Positions 7,304 to 14,954 are shown, numbered from the stretch's first letter. The stretch: 24,262 nt of DNA from an uncultured Candidatus Saccharibacteria bacterium (GCA_938033695.1 CALHKE010000013.1:1-24262), one strand, 5' to 3'. Numbers and translations: made by a program. Notes: a model not told the origin generated them from the sequence alone.

Positions 7304-9646
7304 ATGCTCAAAAAAGTTGTCAAAAGAGATGGAAAAGTGGTCCCATTTGATATCGAAAAAATCACTAACGCTATTAAAAAAGCCGGCGCCGCTACTGGAG
7401 AATTCAAAGAAGAACGCGCCAAACGCTTAGCTGAAAAAGTAGTTTCGGAATTCGAAAAACTAGATCAGAAGAAAACCCCATCCGTCGAACAAATTCAAGA
7501 TATTGTTGAAAAAGTTCTCATGGAATCCAGCTATAAGAAGACCGCCAAGGCTTATATTTCTTACCGCAATGAGCGCACGGTTCGTCGCATGGCCCAAACC
7601 AGCCTCATGGATGCCTATCGTACCATTGCTGTACTCGATGCAAAGCAAAATTCAGATATTAAGCGTAGTAACGCTAATGTCGACGGTAACTCCGCTATGG
7701 GTAAAATGCTTCAATTTGGTGCCGAAGGTGCTAAGTTTTTCGCCAAATCCGTTCTCATGGAACCACGTTTTGGTGCCGCTCATGACCGTGGCGATATCCA
7801 TATTCATGACCTAGATTTCTATGCCACCGGTACATTAACTTGTTGCCAAACTGATCCATTAAAACTCTTTGCTAATGGCGGTTTTAATACCGGACATGGG
7901 CATCTCCGTACGCCAAATTCTATCGGTTCCTATGCTGCGCTTGCTGCCATCATTCTTCAGGCTAACCAGAATGAACAACATGGTGGTCAAGCTATTCCAA
8001 ATTTCGATTACGCTATGGCTCCCGGTGTCGACAAAACTTTTAAGAAAACCCTCCGCGCTAATCTTAAAAAATATAACGAATTCTCCGGTAAAAAAGTTGA
8101 TATAACCATTCCAGAAGATATTAAATACGGCGACGAAGAAACCCTAAAATCCCTCAAGATTCCAGCCATTGTCATCGATGAAGCGAAAAAGGATACTGAA
8201 AACCAGACCTTCCAAGCCATGGAGGGCTTCATTCACAATCTAAACACCATGCACTCCCGTGCTGGCGCCCAAGTTCCATTCACCTCTATTAATTTTGGCA
8301 CCGATACCACCGAATCAGGTCGTCTCGTTTCCAAGATGCTTCTCGAAGCTACTGAACGAGGTCTTGGTCGCGGCGAGACACCAATTTTCCCAATCTCAGT
8401 CTTTAAAGTTAAAGAGGGAATTAATTACAACCCAGAAGATCCGAACTACGATCTCTTCAAACGCAGTATGGAAGTTTCCTCTAAGCGTCTCTTCCCAAAT
8501 TTCACCTTTATCGACGCACCATTCAATATTAAATACTACAAGAAAGGCGACTATAATACCGAGATCGCTACCATGGGTTGCCGTACTCGCGTTTTCTCTT
8601 CCATTTTTCCAGAATCCGACGGTATCGCAACCAGTCGCGGTAATCTATCTTTCACAACTATCAACCTAATTCGCCTTGGCATTAAGCATGGTATCGCACT
8701 AAAAGAGCGCAAAACCGCAGACTGGAAAGGTTTCTATAAGGAACTTGATGATTTAATGGACCTTGTTGCCGATCAACTACTTGAACGATTCGAATTTCAA
8801 GCTAATCAACACGTCCGCAACTTCCCATTCCTTATGGGTGAAGGCAACTGGTTTGGTAGCGAAAAACTCGGACCAGACGATACTCTACGCGATGTAATCA
8901 AGCACGGCTCACTTTCTATTGGTTTTATCGGCGTCGCCGAAACTCTCAAAGCTATGCTCGGCAAACATCACGGTGAAGACGAAGAAGCCAGAAAGAAAGG
9001 TCTCGAGATTATCGAACATATGACCAAGCGATGTGATGAATATAGTCAAAAATATCACCTCAACTTCAGTCTCTTTGGTACCCCAGCCGAAGGTCTCGCC
9101 GGACGCTTTACTAAAATGGACCGCAAGGAATTTGGCCTCATTGAGGGCATAAATGACCGTGATTACTACACCAATTCATTCCACGTTCCAGTCTATTTCC
9201 CAATTTCCGCATTTGAAAAAATTGAAATTGAAGCGCCATATCACGCACTTTGTCCAGCCGGCCATATTTCTTATGTCGAACTTGATGGTGACCCATCACA
9301 AAATATTGAGGCCTTCGAAGCTGTCATTCGTAAAATGCACGATTCTGGCATTGGCTACGGCTCAGTTAACCATCCAGTCGATCGTGACCCAGTCTGTGGT
9401 TTTTCTGGAATTATTCCAGGCGAACGTTGTCCATCCTGTGGTCGCCTTGAAGGAGAGATTCCTTTTGAACGTCTCCGCCGCATCACCGGCTACCTAGTTG
9501 GTTCTCTTGACCGTTGGAATGATGCAAAGCGTGCCGAAGAGCATGACCGCGTTAAACACAATGTCTCTGGCACTTACACCAAAGCCGAAAAGGCTGCCCG
9601 CGAGCACGCCAAGCATACCGCTAAGTCATCTCTAGGAAAAGCCTAA
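7304..9646 (+). CDS. nrdD: Anaerobic (class III) ribonucleoside-triphosphate reductase, large subunit
   Basis: A 780-residue protein. The N-terminal ~95 residues (VVKRDGKVVPFDIEKI...) are an ATP-cone allosteric domain, and the rest is the glycyl-radical barrel. Candidate active-site cysteines are Cys180/181 in TGTLTCCQ and Cys426 in MGCRTRV. The radical glycine is Gly729 in RITGYL near the C-terminus, and Cys698, Cys709 and Cys712 belong to the zinc site before it. Only three cysteines of that site are visible (DPVCGF...CPSCG), where many family members have CxxC twice; Asp695 sits where the first would be. It reduces NTPs to dNTPs without oxygen, and the radical is installed by NrdG, whose gene starts directly after the stop. 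NrdR-like boxes precede it. Confidence 0.96.
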   Translation: MLKKVVKRDGKVVPFDIEKITNAIKKAGAATGEFKEERAKRLAEKVVSEFEKLDQKKTPSVEQIQDIVEKVLMESSYKKTAKAYISYRNERTVRRMAQTSLMDAYRTIAVLDAKQNSDIKRSNANVDGNSAMGKMLQFGAEGAKFFAKSVLMEPRFGAAHDRGDIHIHDLDFYATGTLTCCQTDPLKLFANGGFNTGHGHLRTPNSIGSYAALAAIILQANQNEQHGGQAIPNFDYAMAPGVDKTFKKTLRANLKKYNEFSGKKVDITIPEDIKYGDEETLKSLKIPAIVIDEAKKDTENQTFQAMEGFIHNLNTMHSRAGAQVPFTSINFGTDTTESGRLVSKMLLEATERGLGRGETPIFPISVFKVKEGINYNPEDPNYDLFKRSMEVSSKRLFPNFTFIDAPFNIKYYKKGDYNTEIATMGCRTRVFSSIFPESDGIATSRGNLSFTTINLIRLGIKHGIALKERKTADWKGFYKELDDLMDLVADQLLERFEFQANQHVRNFPFLMGEGNWFGSEKLGPDDTLRDVIKHGSLSIGFIGVAETLKAMLGKHHGEDEEARKKGLEIIEHMTKRCDEYSQKYHLNFSLFGTPAEGLAGRFTKMDRKEFGLIEGINDRDYYTNSFHVPVYFPISAFEKIEIEAPYHALCPAGHISYVELDGDPSQNIEAFEAVIRKMHDSGIGYGSVNHPVDRDPVCGFSGIIPGERCPSCGRLEGEIPFERLRRITGYLVGSLDRWNDAKRAEEHDRVKHNVSGTYTKAEKAAREHAKHTAKSSLGKA

Positions 9647-10162
9647 ATGTCGTCCCGCGTCCCCGGTTCTGACAAGCATCACATCCGTCTTTCCGGCCCG
9701 ATTGAACATGATAGTATCGTTAATGGCTATGGGTTACGTGCCGTGATTTGGACTCAAGGTTGCTTTATCCACTGTGAGGGTTGCCAAAATCAAGAAACCT
9801 GGGACGAAGAGGGTGGGGTTCTTGTCGATATTGAAGATGTCAAACAAGAACTCCGCTCCCTTAAGGGGCAAACCGGCCTCACTTTCTGTGGTGGGGAACC
9901 ATCGCTTCAAGCCGAAGCCTGTATCGAAATTGCTAAATTTGTCAAAGAAGAACTTGGGTGGAACGTCTGGTCGTTTTCTGGCTACACTTATGAAGAAATT
10001 AAGGCAAAGCAAAACGATCAATGGGAGTTTTTCAAAACCCTCGATGCCCTGATTGATGGACCATTCGTCCTTGCCCAGCGTGACCTCACCCTAAAATTTC
10101 GAGGCTCCAAAAACCAGCGTCTACTTCATCTCAAAGACGGTGAAATTACCAGCATCGAATAA
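9647..10162 (+). CDS. nrdG: Anaerobic ribonucleotide reductase activating protein, radical SAM
   Basis: A 171-residue protein whose ATG directly follows the nrdD TAA with no gap, so the two are co-translated. The radical-SAM cluster motif CxxxCxxC is Cys39-Cys43-Cys46 (GCFIHCEGCQN), followed by the SAM-binding FCGGEP at ~80-85. It uses S-adenosylmethionine and a 4Fe-4S cluster to abstract hydrogen from Gly729 of NrdD. Length and motif order are normal for NrdG. Its presence with nrdD shows that the organism can make deoxynucleotides under anaerobic conditions. Confidence 0.95.
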   Translation: MSSRVPGSDKHHIRLSGPIEHDSIVNGYGLRAVIWTQGCFIHCEGCQNQETWDEEGGVLVDIEDVKQELRSLKGQTGLTFCGGEPSLQAEACIEIAKFVKEELGWNVWSFSGYTYEEIKAKQNDQWEFFKTLDALIDGPFVLAQRDLTLKFRGSKNQRLLHLKDGEITSIE

Positions 10163-10243
10163 TGCCATCGAATAGTCTTCCAGCTTTAATATTTTAGATT
10201 CTACTCCTAAGATACAGTTTTCACCAAAATTTAACGCCCCATC

Positions 10244-10813
10244 TTAGGCCAGATTCACATAAAACTTCGGGGCATTTTTCGTCAAATACACCAAATTTCG
10301 CGCGTGCTTCACAATAAAATTTTTGTGATATTTTTCACGACGCCAACGATATAGCTCTGCCACTAGGTCCGCTAGGAAATGGTCGTAAATAGCCTCCATT
10401 AATTCTGGATCGTAACGATTCCAAAAGCGATAAATTAACATCTTAAACTCCACTCGAAACAGCGCCAAATTCATCATTTTATGAAAATCCATCTGCATCA
10501 ATTCCAAACGATTTTCTTTATATAAAAAAATGAACAATTTTTCATAAAATTGTTCCATACTCATTTCTAATTGAAAATTTGTTTTTACTTCATCCTCCAA
10601 ATGCTTCAAGAAGATGGCGCGATTCTTATTCATTAAATCTGCCAAGTTACGATAATGATCATAAAATGTTGACTCCGCAATCTTAGCCACCCTAGTAATC
10701 TCGCGTATTTGAACTTCTGCTAAACTTTTATCTCTTGATATACTTGCCAAAGCATTAAAAATTTTTCGTTCGGTTCTTTGATATACCCGATTTTTGACAT
10801 GTTTTCTGCCCAT
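10244..10813 (-). CDS. TetR/AcrR-family transcriptional regulator
   Basis: I start at the ATG at 10813 (189 residues), because GGAGAG lies about 8 nt before it; an upstream in-frame ATG at 10873 lies before the predicted promoter at 10839-10849. The N-terminal ~60 residues form a TetR helix-turn-helix (IFNALASISRDKSLAEVQIREITRVAKIAESTFYDHYRNLADL). The rest is helical and serves as a ligand or dimer domain with no recognisable effector. It reads toward nrdG (convergent) and lies downstream of, and on the same strand as, the membrane protein gene ending at 10943, with a terminator between them. Regulation of that neighbour is plausible but not shown. Confidence 0.82.
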   Translation of the reverse strand: MGRKHVKNRVYQRTERKIFNALASISRDKSLAEVQIREITRVAKIAESTFYDHYRNLADLMNKNRAIFLKHLEDEVKTNFQLEMSMEQFYEKLFIFLYKENRLELMQMDFHKMMNLALFRVEFKMLIYRFWNRYDPELMEAIYDHFLADLVAELYRWRREKYHKNFIVKHARNLVYLTKNAPKFYVNLA

Positions 10814-10838
10814 CTTTTTCTCTCCGGATTTTATTTTT

Positions 10839-10849
10839 ATTTTAACATA
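10839..10849 (-). promoter_or_regulatory. Extended -10 promoter of the TetR gene
   Basis: On the minus strand this reads TATGTTAAAAT, the same element found before several other genes here. It predicts a ~20-nt leader containing the GGAGAG ribosome site. Confidence 0.55.
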
Positions 10850-10897
10850 AGCTTTTTTAAAAAATGAGAACAAAATAAAACTATTTTATCAAAATTC

Positions 10898-10927
10898 AAA
10901 AAAATAGCACCCCATTTCTGGAGCGCC
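10898..10927 (-). terminator. Intrinsic terminator of the membrane protein gene
   Basis: On the minus strand GGCGCTCC (10927-10920) pairs with GGGGTGCT (10913-10906) across a 6-nt loop, using three G-U pairs, and is followed by ATTTTTTT. It lies 16 nt after the stop of the gene at 10943-11521. Confidence 0.65.
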
Positions 10928-10942
10928 AGGAGATTTTGCGTT

Positions 10943-11521
10943 TTATGGCCTAGTAGCCTTAACTAAAATCCTATTATGAATATAGTGGAGCATCACGGCA
11001 ACAATTATTATGTAAGTCAGTTTAAGTGATGCGCCGAAAACTGAACCAAAAATTATAAACATTGGCACCAATGCCAAGTTAATAAATCTTCCACTTGCAA
11101 GTTCAACGGCGACATTGATTCCTCTACCATACAAATCCACGTATTTCATATTATGATCTAAATTTGTCCAAGCTACTGTTAAAATTGCAAGTAACGATAG
11201 AACCAACAATAGCCAAAAATTCAGCCAATAAGCAAAATATCCCCAAATAAAAGCGCTTAATAGCATTTCAGAAAAAATAGTTATCATTTTCTGTGACTTA
11301 TCGACATGTAGACAAACTAAGCAATTACGCTCAAAAATAATCGAGCCACCCACACTAAAATTTACAAACCACATCAATGACACTAGAATTATCGACACAG
11401 GCATAGGTATTACACCAAGCAATAATCCAAAAATCACAAAACAAGAAAGTATTCTTGCAATGATTAGTACACGAATTTCACCATTAGCAACATAAACTTC
11501 ATTTTCGCAATCTTTTTCCAT
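10943..11521 (-). CDS. Unrecognised multi-pass membrane protein
   Basis: The start at 11521 is set by AGGAGG placed 7 nt before the ATG, giving 192 residues; a start at 11560 would lie upstream of that site. Hydropathy suggests about six membrane segments (near 18-36, 40-58, 80-100, 102-118, 140-160 and 163-180). A short polar stretch between the second and third has GGSIIFERNCLVCLHVDKS with a CxxC pair. Another soluble stretch, LDHNMKYVDLYGRG, follows the fourth. The size and topology recall AgrB-type peptide exporters, but the required GG.H and catalytic Cys arrangement is absent. No function is assigned. It is divergent from the 59-residue gene at 11730 and lies upstream of the TetR gene. 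A CTAATTAG palindrome (11562-11569) overlaps its probable promoter region. Confidence 0.75.
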   Translation of the reverse strand: MEKDCENEVYVANGEIRVLIIARILSCFVIFGLLLGVIPMPVSIILVSLMWFVNFSVGGSIIFERNCLVCLHVDKSQKMITIFSEMLLSAFIWGYFAYWLNFWLLLVLSLLAILTVAWTNLDHNMKYVDLYGRGINVAVELASGRFINLALVPMFIIFGSVFGASLKLTYIIIVAVMLHYIHNRILVKATRP

Positions 11522-11626
11522 ACGGAAACCTCCTCTTAAGGAACTACTGTCAAAAGTCACACTAATTAGTATTAATCAGCTCTCATATTCTACAACTTTT
11601 TTCTAATCTTGTCAATTTTTTTAACA

Positions 11627-11655
11627 TTGACATATTTATGTTTTTATGATAGAAT
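11627..11655 (+). promoter_or_regulatory. Promoter of the 59-residue protein gene
   Basis: TTGACA (11627-11632), a 17-nt spacer, TAGAAT (11650-11655): the same hexamers and spacing as the nrdD promoter. The predicted start is near 11662, giving a leader of about 68 nt. Confidence 0.7.
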
Positions 11656-11710
11656 TAAACCGTCTAATCTAACTAGGATTTAGGTTGACGTACGTGAAAA
11701 TTGCTTATTC

Positions 11711-11729
11711 ATGGAAGGGGGTTTTCCAT
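11711..11729 (+). promoter_or_regulatory. Hairpin presenting the ribosome site of the 59-residue gene
   Basis: ATGGAA (11711-11716) pairs perfectly with TTCCAT (11724-11729). The loop GGGGGTT contains the Shine-Dalgarno, and the ATG follows the stem directly. The fold could limit or time ribosome binding. Confidence 0.45.
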
Positions 11730-11909
11730 ATGGGCGTTATTATAACGAACGATGTTTTTGGTAACAGCTACGATTCCAGCAATCCTGGAGATGTGCGCAG
11801 ATTTGCTCAAGATTACAAGAACAATCCGGACTATTTCCGGAAAGCATGGGATTCTGAAATGGAGGTGATGTTAGATTCAGCTAGAACCTTAGGGGTCTAC
11901 GACGACTAA
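11730..11909 (+). CDS. Small acidic protein of unknown function
   Basis: 59 residues from the ATG at 11730, chosen because GGAAGGGGG (11713-11721) precedes it at proper spacing; an in-frame TTG at 11685 has no such site. The protein is soluble and acidic, with an Asn/Asp/Ser/Gly-rich start (TNDVFGNSYDSSNPGD) and a helical remainder (VRRFAQDYKNNPDYFRKAWDSEMEVMLDSARTLGVYDD). There is no signal peptide and no cysteine. A strong consensus promoter suggests real and substantial expression. It is divergent from the membrane protein and is followed by the structured region at 11958-12087. I do not recognise a family. Confidence 0.6.
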   Translation: MGVIITNDVFGNSYDSSNPGDVRRFAQDYKNNPDYFRKAWDSEMEVMLDSARTLGVYDD

Positions 11910-11957
11910 TCATCGTCATCAACTGTAACTCGCAAACTCAATTGATTATTAAAATCC

Positions 11958-12087
11958 AAAATTGCTGATATCGAATACTAGCTCCCTGAAAAACTACTAC
12001 TCTCTAGTATTCTTCTTCCAAAATATCAGCAGCAACTATCGGTTTGCAATTTTCACGCTTTTTCGGGAGGCTCTGCCTCCCATTTTT
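11958..12087 (+). ncRNA. Candidate structured small RNA or 3' UTR element ending in an intrinsic terminator
   Basis: Nested complementary arms form one long imperfect hairpin: AAAATT (11958-11963) with AATTTT (12048-12053), GCTGATAT (11964-11971) with ATATCAGC (12023-12030), and GAATACTAG (11973-11981) with CTAGTATTC (12004-12012). The inner loop is 22 nt. Outside it, GCAAAC (11932-11937) can also pair with GTTTGC (12042-12047). A terminator at 12065-12087 ends the unit. TAAAAT at 11950-11955 could be its own -10, placing the start near 11962. No ORF explains it. It matches no RNA family I can name, though a long hairpin with internal bulges is reminiscent of 6S RNA in shape only. Confidence 0.45.
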
Positions 12088-12089
12088 AT
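12065..12089 (+). terminator. Strong intrinsic terminator
   Basis: GGGAGGC (12065-12071), loop TCT, GCCTCCC (12075-12081), then ATTTTTAT. The sequence CTCCCATTTTTAT of the 3' arm is repeated at 12099-12111, as if the end had been partly duplicated. Confidence 0.85.
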
Positions 12090-12175
12090 ACCTCGCATCT
12101 CCCATTTTTATGCCTAAATTTTGAGCAAAATTTCATCCACACAAAATCTTATCTTTTGCATCCAAACATACTTTT

Positions 12176-12186
12176 TGTGCTAAAAT
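12176..12186 (+). promoter_or_regulatory. Extended -10 promoter of the 85-residue gene
   Basis: TGTGCTAAAAT, inside CTTTTTGTGCTAAAAT (12171-12186). The same 16-mer occurs on the minus strand before the coiled-coil gene (23140-23155). The start is near 12192, giving a ~130-nt leader. Confidence 0.6.
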
Positions 12187-12188
12187 TA

Positions 12189-12317
12189 AAGTATCTTGCT
12201 ATACTTCGGTCACTGGCAATGAGAAAATGTTTTAGCTTTAAGTATCGTCATTTATACTTTTAGCCAGGAGCCAATAAATCAGGCTCACATAAATGACTCT
12301 TATATTTAATTTAGGAG
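12189..12317 (+). promoter_or_regulatory. Structured mRNA leader with mutually exclusive hairpins
   Basis: Hairpin A is AAGTAT (12189-12194) with ATACTT (12201-12206). Hairpin B is AAGTAT (12240-12245) with ATACTT (12254-12259). Hairpin C is GTCATTTAT (12247-12255) with ATAAATGAC (12289-12297), enclosing GAGCC (12268-12272) with GGCTC (12282-12286). B and C share bases 12247-12255, so they cannot coexist. AGGAG (12313-12317) follows 6 nt before the ATG. The arrangement suggests a riboregulator; no known class is recognised. Confidence 0.45.
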
Positions 12318-12323
12318 TTACTT

Positions 12324-12581
12324 ATGCAAAACCAAACTAATCTTAACAATCTAGAACGTGTCGAAGTGATGGCCCTTTTCGGCTATCAAATGACTCCGTG
12401 CCAACCGCTGACTTTTAAGCGCCATGGCTACGATGAGTCTGAAGTGACGGAATTACTCCGCACCCACATCCGTTTCGTCGGCAATACCGCGATTCACGTC
12501 TTCGACGTCTTAGTCGGAAAGGAGCAATGTCGTCTGATGTTTAATGCTACAGATTTGACTTGGCATATTGCGGCTAACTAA
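12324..12581 (+). CDS. Small protein of unknown function
   Basis: 85 residues with AGGAG 6 nt before the ATG. The central part, PLTFKRHGYDESEVTELL, followed by alternating hydrophobic strands ending in LMFNATDLTWHI, has the look of short beta-rich proteins of the form P..F.wrG..y.V..v..W...W.l (DUF6504-like). This is a weak resemblance by eye. There is no signal peptide or membrane segment. It stands alone between two terminators with a long structured leader, so its expression is probably regulated at RNA level. The real function is unknown. Confidence 0.7.
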   Translation: MQNQTNLNNLERVEVMALFGYQMTPCQPLTFKRHGYDESEVTELLRTHIRFVGNTAIHVFDVLVGKEQCRLMFNATDLTWHIAAN

Positions 12582-12587
12582 TCTAGA

Positions 12588-12616
12588 GAGAGGGGAATTA
12601 ACCCCCTCTTTTTTTG
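12588..12616 (+). terminator. Intrinsic terminator of the 85-residue gene
   Basis: AGAGGGG (12589-12595) pairs with CCCCTCT (12603-12609), followed by seven T residues. Confidence 0.85.
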
Positions 12617-13618
12617 TTACAATTTTGCACAAAATTCATCCAGCACCGCTCGAATTTCTGCAGTACTTTTACAATCCATCAATTTTACGCGCAAATCCGA
12701 AGCTCCATCGAAAGAATTCACATAAACCTTAAACATGCGCTTCAAAGGTTCGAACGGATACCTCGAGTCGCGCGCCTCTAATTCTCGACATCTCGCATCA
12801 AAGACATCTAGATGAAAACGAAATAGTTCCATAATTTCCGGAATTTCAACTTCTCCACCCAACCTCACTGGTTTACGATTAGTAAAACAATATGGATTGA
12901 AGAATACCCCACGACCAATCATAAAGCCATCCACCTCTGGATAAGCCTCACTGAGTTTTTTCACATCCACCATGTCCGCAATATCACCATTAATCGTAAT
13001 TAAAGTCCGCGGCGCGACCTCATCACGAATTGCTAAAATTTCTGGGATCAATTCATAGTGCGCTGGTACTTTTGACATTTCCTTGCGTGTGCGTAAATGA
13101 ATCGTCAGATTCGCCACATCCTCTGCTAAAATTTTTGGTAACCATTCACGAAATTCATCGACGTAAGTAAAGCCAAGACGCGTCTTCACCGAAACTGGTA
13201 GATTAGTATTTGCTTTCGCCGAACGAATACATTCAAGGGCCAATTCTGGCGTACGAATCATCGCCGCTCCGCCACCCGCCTTATTGACATGGCGATCTGG
13301 ACAGCCCATATTAATATCTAATCCATCAAAACCAAGTTCCTCCAATTTGTTTGCCAGCAAACCAAATTGCTCCGGATTTTTTCCCCAAATTTGCGCAATA
13401 ATCGGCGAATCCGTTTCCACTACATCGAGACGTTCAAGTGCATTATCGCGACCTTTCTCTGAAGCAAAAGAAGAAACATTAGTAAATTCCGTAAAAAACA
13501 CATCTGGTCTACCTGCCCGGTTAATCACTTGACGAAAAACCACATCCGTCACCCCCTCCATCGGGGCTAGAATCGTAAAGTGTTTCGGTAAATCCTGCCA
13601 TGACCATTTTTTCTGCAT
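12617..13618 (-). CDS. dus: tRNA-dihydrouridine synthase
   Basis: 333 residues from the ATG at 13618, which has GGAG 6 nt before it. An earlier ATG at 13636 overlaps the stop of the glycosyltransferase as TAATG and would add six residues; both are plausible. The protein is a FMN-binding TIM barrel: APMEGVTDVVFR at the start, the catalytic Cys106 in DINMGCPDRHV, VSVKTRLG, TINGDI and the phosphate-binding MIGRGVFFNPY. It reduces uridine to dihydrouridine in tRNA D-loops using NADPH. The subtype (DusA/B/C) cannot be set by eye. It is the second gene of a minus-strand operon after the GT4 gene. Confidence 0.93.
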   Translation of the reverse strand: MQKKWSWQDLPKHFTILAPMEGVTDVVFRQVINRAGRPDVFFTEFTNVSSFASEKGRDNALERLDVVETDSPIIAQIWGKNPEQFGLLANKLEELGFDGLDINMGCPDRHVNKAGGGAAMIRTPELALECIRSAKANTNLPVSVKTRLGFTYVDEFREWLPKILAEDVANLTIHLRTRKEMSKVPAHYELIPEILAIRDEVAPRTLITINGDIADMVDVKKLSEAYPEVDGFMIGRGVFFNPYCFTNRKPVRLGGEVEIPEIMELFRFHLDVFDARCRELEARDSRYPFEPLKRMFKVYVNSFDGASDLRVKLMDCKSTAEIRAVLDEFCAKL

Positions 13619-13635
13619 TATTTTCTCCAATCTCA

Positions 13636-14916
13636 TTATTCCGCTTCTGCACGTTTTAAGCGAATCGCTTCCTCATAAATTTCTTCGAAACGCTTCAAGG
13701 TATGTCTCAAATCATGTTTCTTGGAAATCTCCAGGGAATTCTTACTATATTTCTCTCGCAACTTTTTGTCCAAAAGAATCTTTTTCATAGCTTCTTTGAA
13801 CGCTTCGACATTGCCAGCCTCCACAAGTTCACCATTAAAGCCATTCACACAAATTTCCCCCACCGCTCCAGCATTCACGGCTACAAGGGGCAAACCGGTT
13901 GCCGCCGCCTCAATCAAAACAATTCCTTGAGTCTCAGTCTCAGAGCCCGTAGCAAACATTGTACCCATGCGATAAACTTTTGCGAGTTCCGGCATCATAA
14001 TTTTACCGAGGAATTTTACCTCCTCACTAATGCCCAGCTCCTCAGTAAGTTCTTTCAATCTCGCCACATCGATGCCATCACCCACAATCACCAGTTCAGT
14101 ATTCGAAATCTCATCCGCCAAAAGCAAAGCAAAAGCCTTCACCACCACATCAATACTTTTTTCCGGATCCACCCGTCCGATGTACATAATTTTATCTTTA
14201 TCGTCATCAAGCTGATATTTTTTCAAAATCTCCGAACTAGCTTTTGCCGGCTTAAACTGCGACAGATCCACCCCATTCGAAAGCGCTTCTACTGGCACCT
14301 TAAAATATTTACGATTTTTTGGTACCAAATCCCCAATGGCAATCTCGGTTGGCATCGTTGCATATTCAGAATTTTTCAAAAAACTCATCATGTGCGCCTT
14401 CAAGATCGCATTCGATAATTTTTTAAGCGGCTTTGGTTGTAAGAAAAATAGTTGATCAGTAATATTATCCGGATACGCGTGACCAGTTGAAACTAGTGGA
14501 ATATCCCGCTTTTTTACATAGCTCATTACCGCAAGCGCAATAAATTCCGCCGTCTGGAGATGTATCACATCTGGCTGAAATTCATCCAACACCTTCTTCA
14601 CTTCCACCCAAGGGTTAACCGTCCACCAAATACCATTTTTATAAGTTAATCGCGGCAAAGGCATACCTAAAAATTCCGGATTCTCTGGCACTGGATTGAT
14701 TTGGTCAGGATAAAAAGGAAAACGAATTGAAGATAGATGCACGGTCTTCACACCCGTTTTTTCATCGATTTCTTCATGATATTCCCCCGTAAAACTTGGC
14801 GCGATCACCAAAACTTCATGACCCGCCTGCGCTAACCCATTGGCTAAATTATGCGCAAATACCGCCACCCCATTCGTCATCGGATAATAAATATCAGAAG
14901 CAATTGCAATTTTCAT
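13636..14916 (-). CDS. GT4-family glycosyltransferase, probably glycolipid-forming
   Basis: 426 residues with a GT-B fold. The N-terminal Rossmann part begins MKIAIASDIYYPMTNGVAVFAHN, with a GHAYPD His at 146. The C-terminal donor domain has YIGRVDPEKS (245-254) and the E-x7-E motif from Glu328 to Glu336 in ETQGIVLIE. The pattern resembles diacylglycerol glucosyltransferases and related mannosyltransferases that act on membrane lipids with nucleotide sugars. The acceptor is not certain. TATAAT (14929-14924 on minus) is 7 nt before the ATG with no Shine-Dalgarno, so the mRNA is probably leaderless. The stop overlaps or nearly meets the dus start. It is divergent from smpB with only 44 nt between start codons. 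Confidence 0.9.
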   Translation of the reverse strand: MKIAIASDIYYPMTNGVAVFAHNLANGLAQAGHEVLVIAPSFTGEYHEEIDEKTGVKTVHLSSIRFPFYPDQINPVPENPEFLGMPLPRLTYKNGIWWTVNPWVEVKKVLDEFQPDVIHLQTAEFIALAVMSYVKKRDIPLVSTGHAYPDNITDQLFFLQPKPLKKLSNAILKAHMMSFLKNSEYATMPTEIAIGDLVPKNRKYFKVPVEALSNGVDLSQFKPAKASSEILKKYQLDDDKDKIMYIGRVDPEKSIDVVVKAFALLLADEISNTELVIVGDGIDVARLKELTEELGISEEVKFLGKIMMPELAKVYRMGTMFATGSETETQGIVLIEAAATGLPLVAVNAGAVGEICVNGFNGELVEAGNVEAFKEAMKKILLDKKLREKYSKNSLEISKKHDLRHTLKRFEEIYEEAIRLKRAEAE

Positions 14917-14923
14917 AATCTCT

Positions 14924-14954
14924 ATTATATAACACTTTTAGTATCTGTTATAAT
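14924..14954. promoter_or_regulatory. Overlapping divergent promoters of the glycosyltransferase and smpB
   Basis: Minus-strand TATAAT is at 14929-14924 and plus-strand TGT-TATAAT at 14946-14954. Each -10 falls where the other would need its -35, so the two promoters share DNA. Both hexamers are 6-7 nt before an ATG. Confidence 0.6.

Noticed and set aside
10206..10248. CCTAAGAT ... ATCTTAGG as a bidirectional terminator between nrdG and the TetR gene
   Set aside because: The loop is 27 nt, the stem overlaps the TetR stop codon, and neither strand has a T run after it.
10943..11521. Membrane protein as an AgrB-type autoinducer peptide processor, with the divergent 59-residue protein as its peptide
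   Set aside because: The AgrB signature (GG, His, then catalytic Cys) is not present; the similar stretch reads GGSIIFERNCLVC without the His. The 59-residue protein has no leader helix, no Cys in a thiolactone position and no AgrD-like tail.
12116..12133. AAATTTTGAGCAAAATTT as a terminator or operator
   Set aside because: It is AT-rich with a 2-nt loop and no T run, between a clear terminator and a clear promoter. A cruciform or operator role cannot be supported.
13702..14418. 238-codon open frame on plus inside the glycosyltransferase gene
   Set aside because: It is antisense to a well-supported GT4 gene, has no recognisable domain, and its composition reflects the opposite strand codons.
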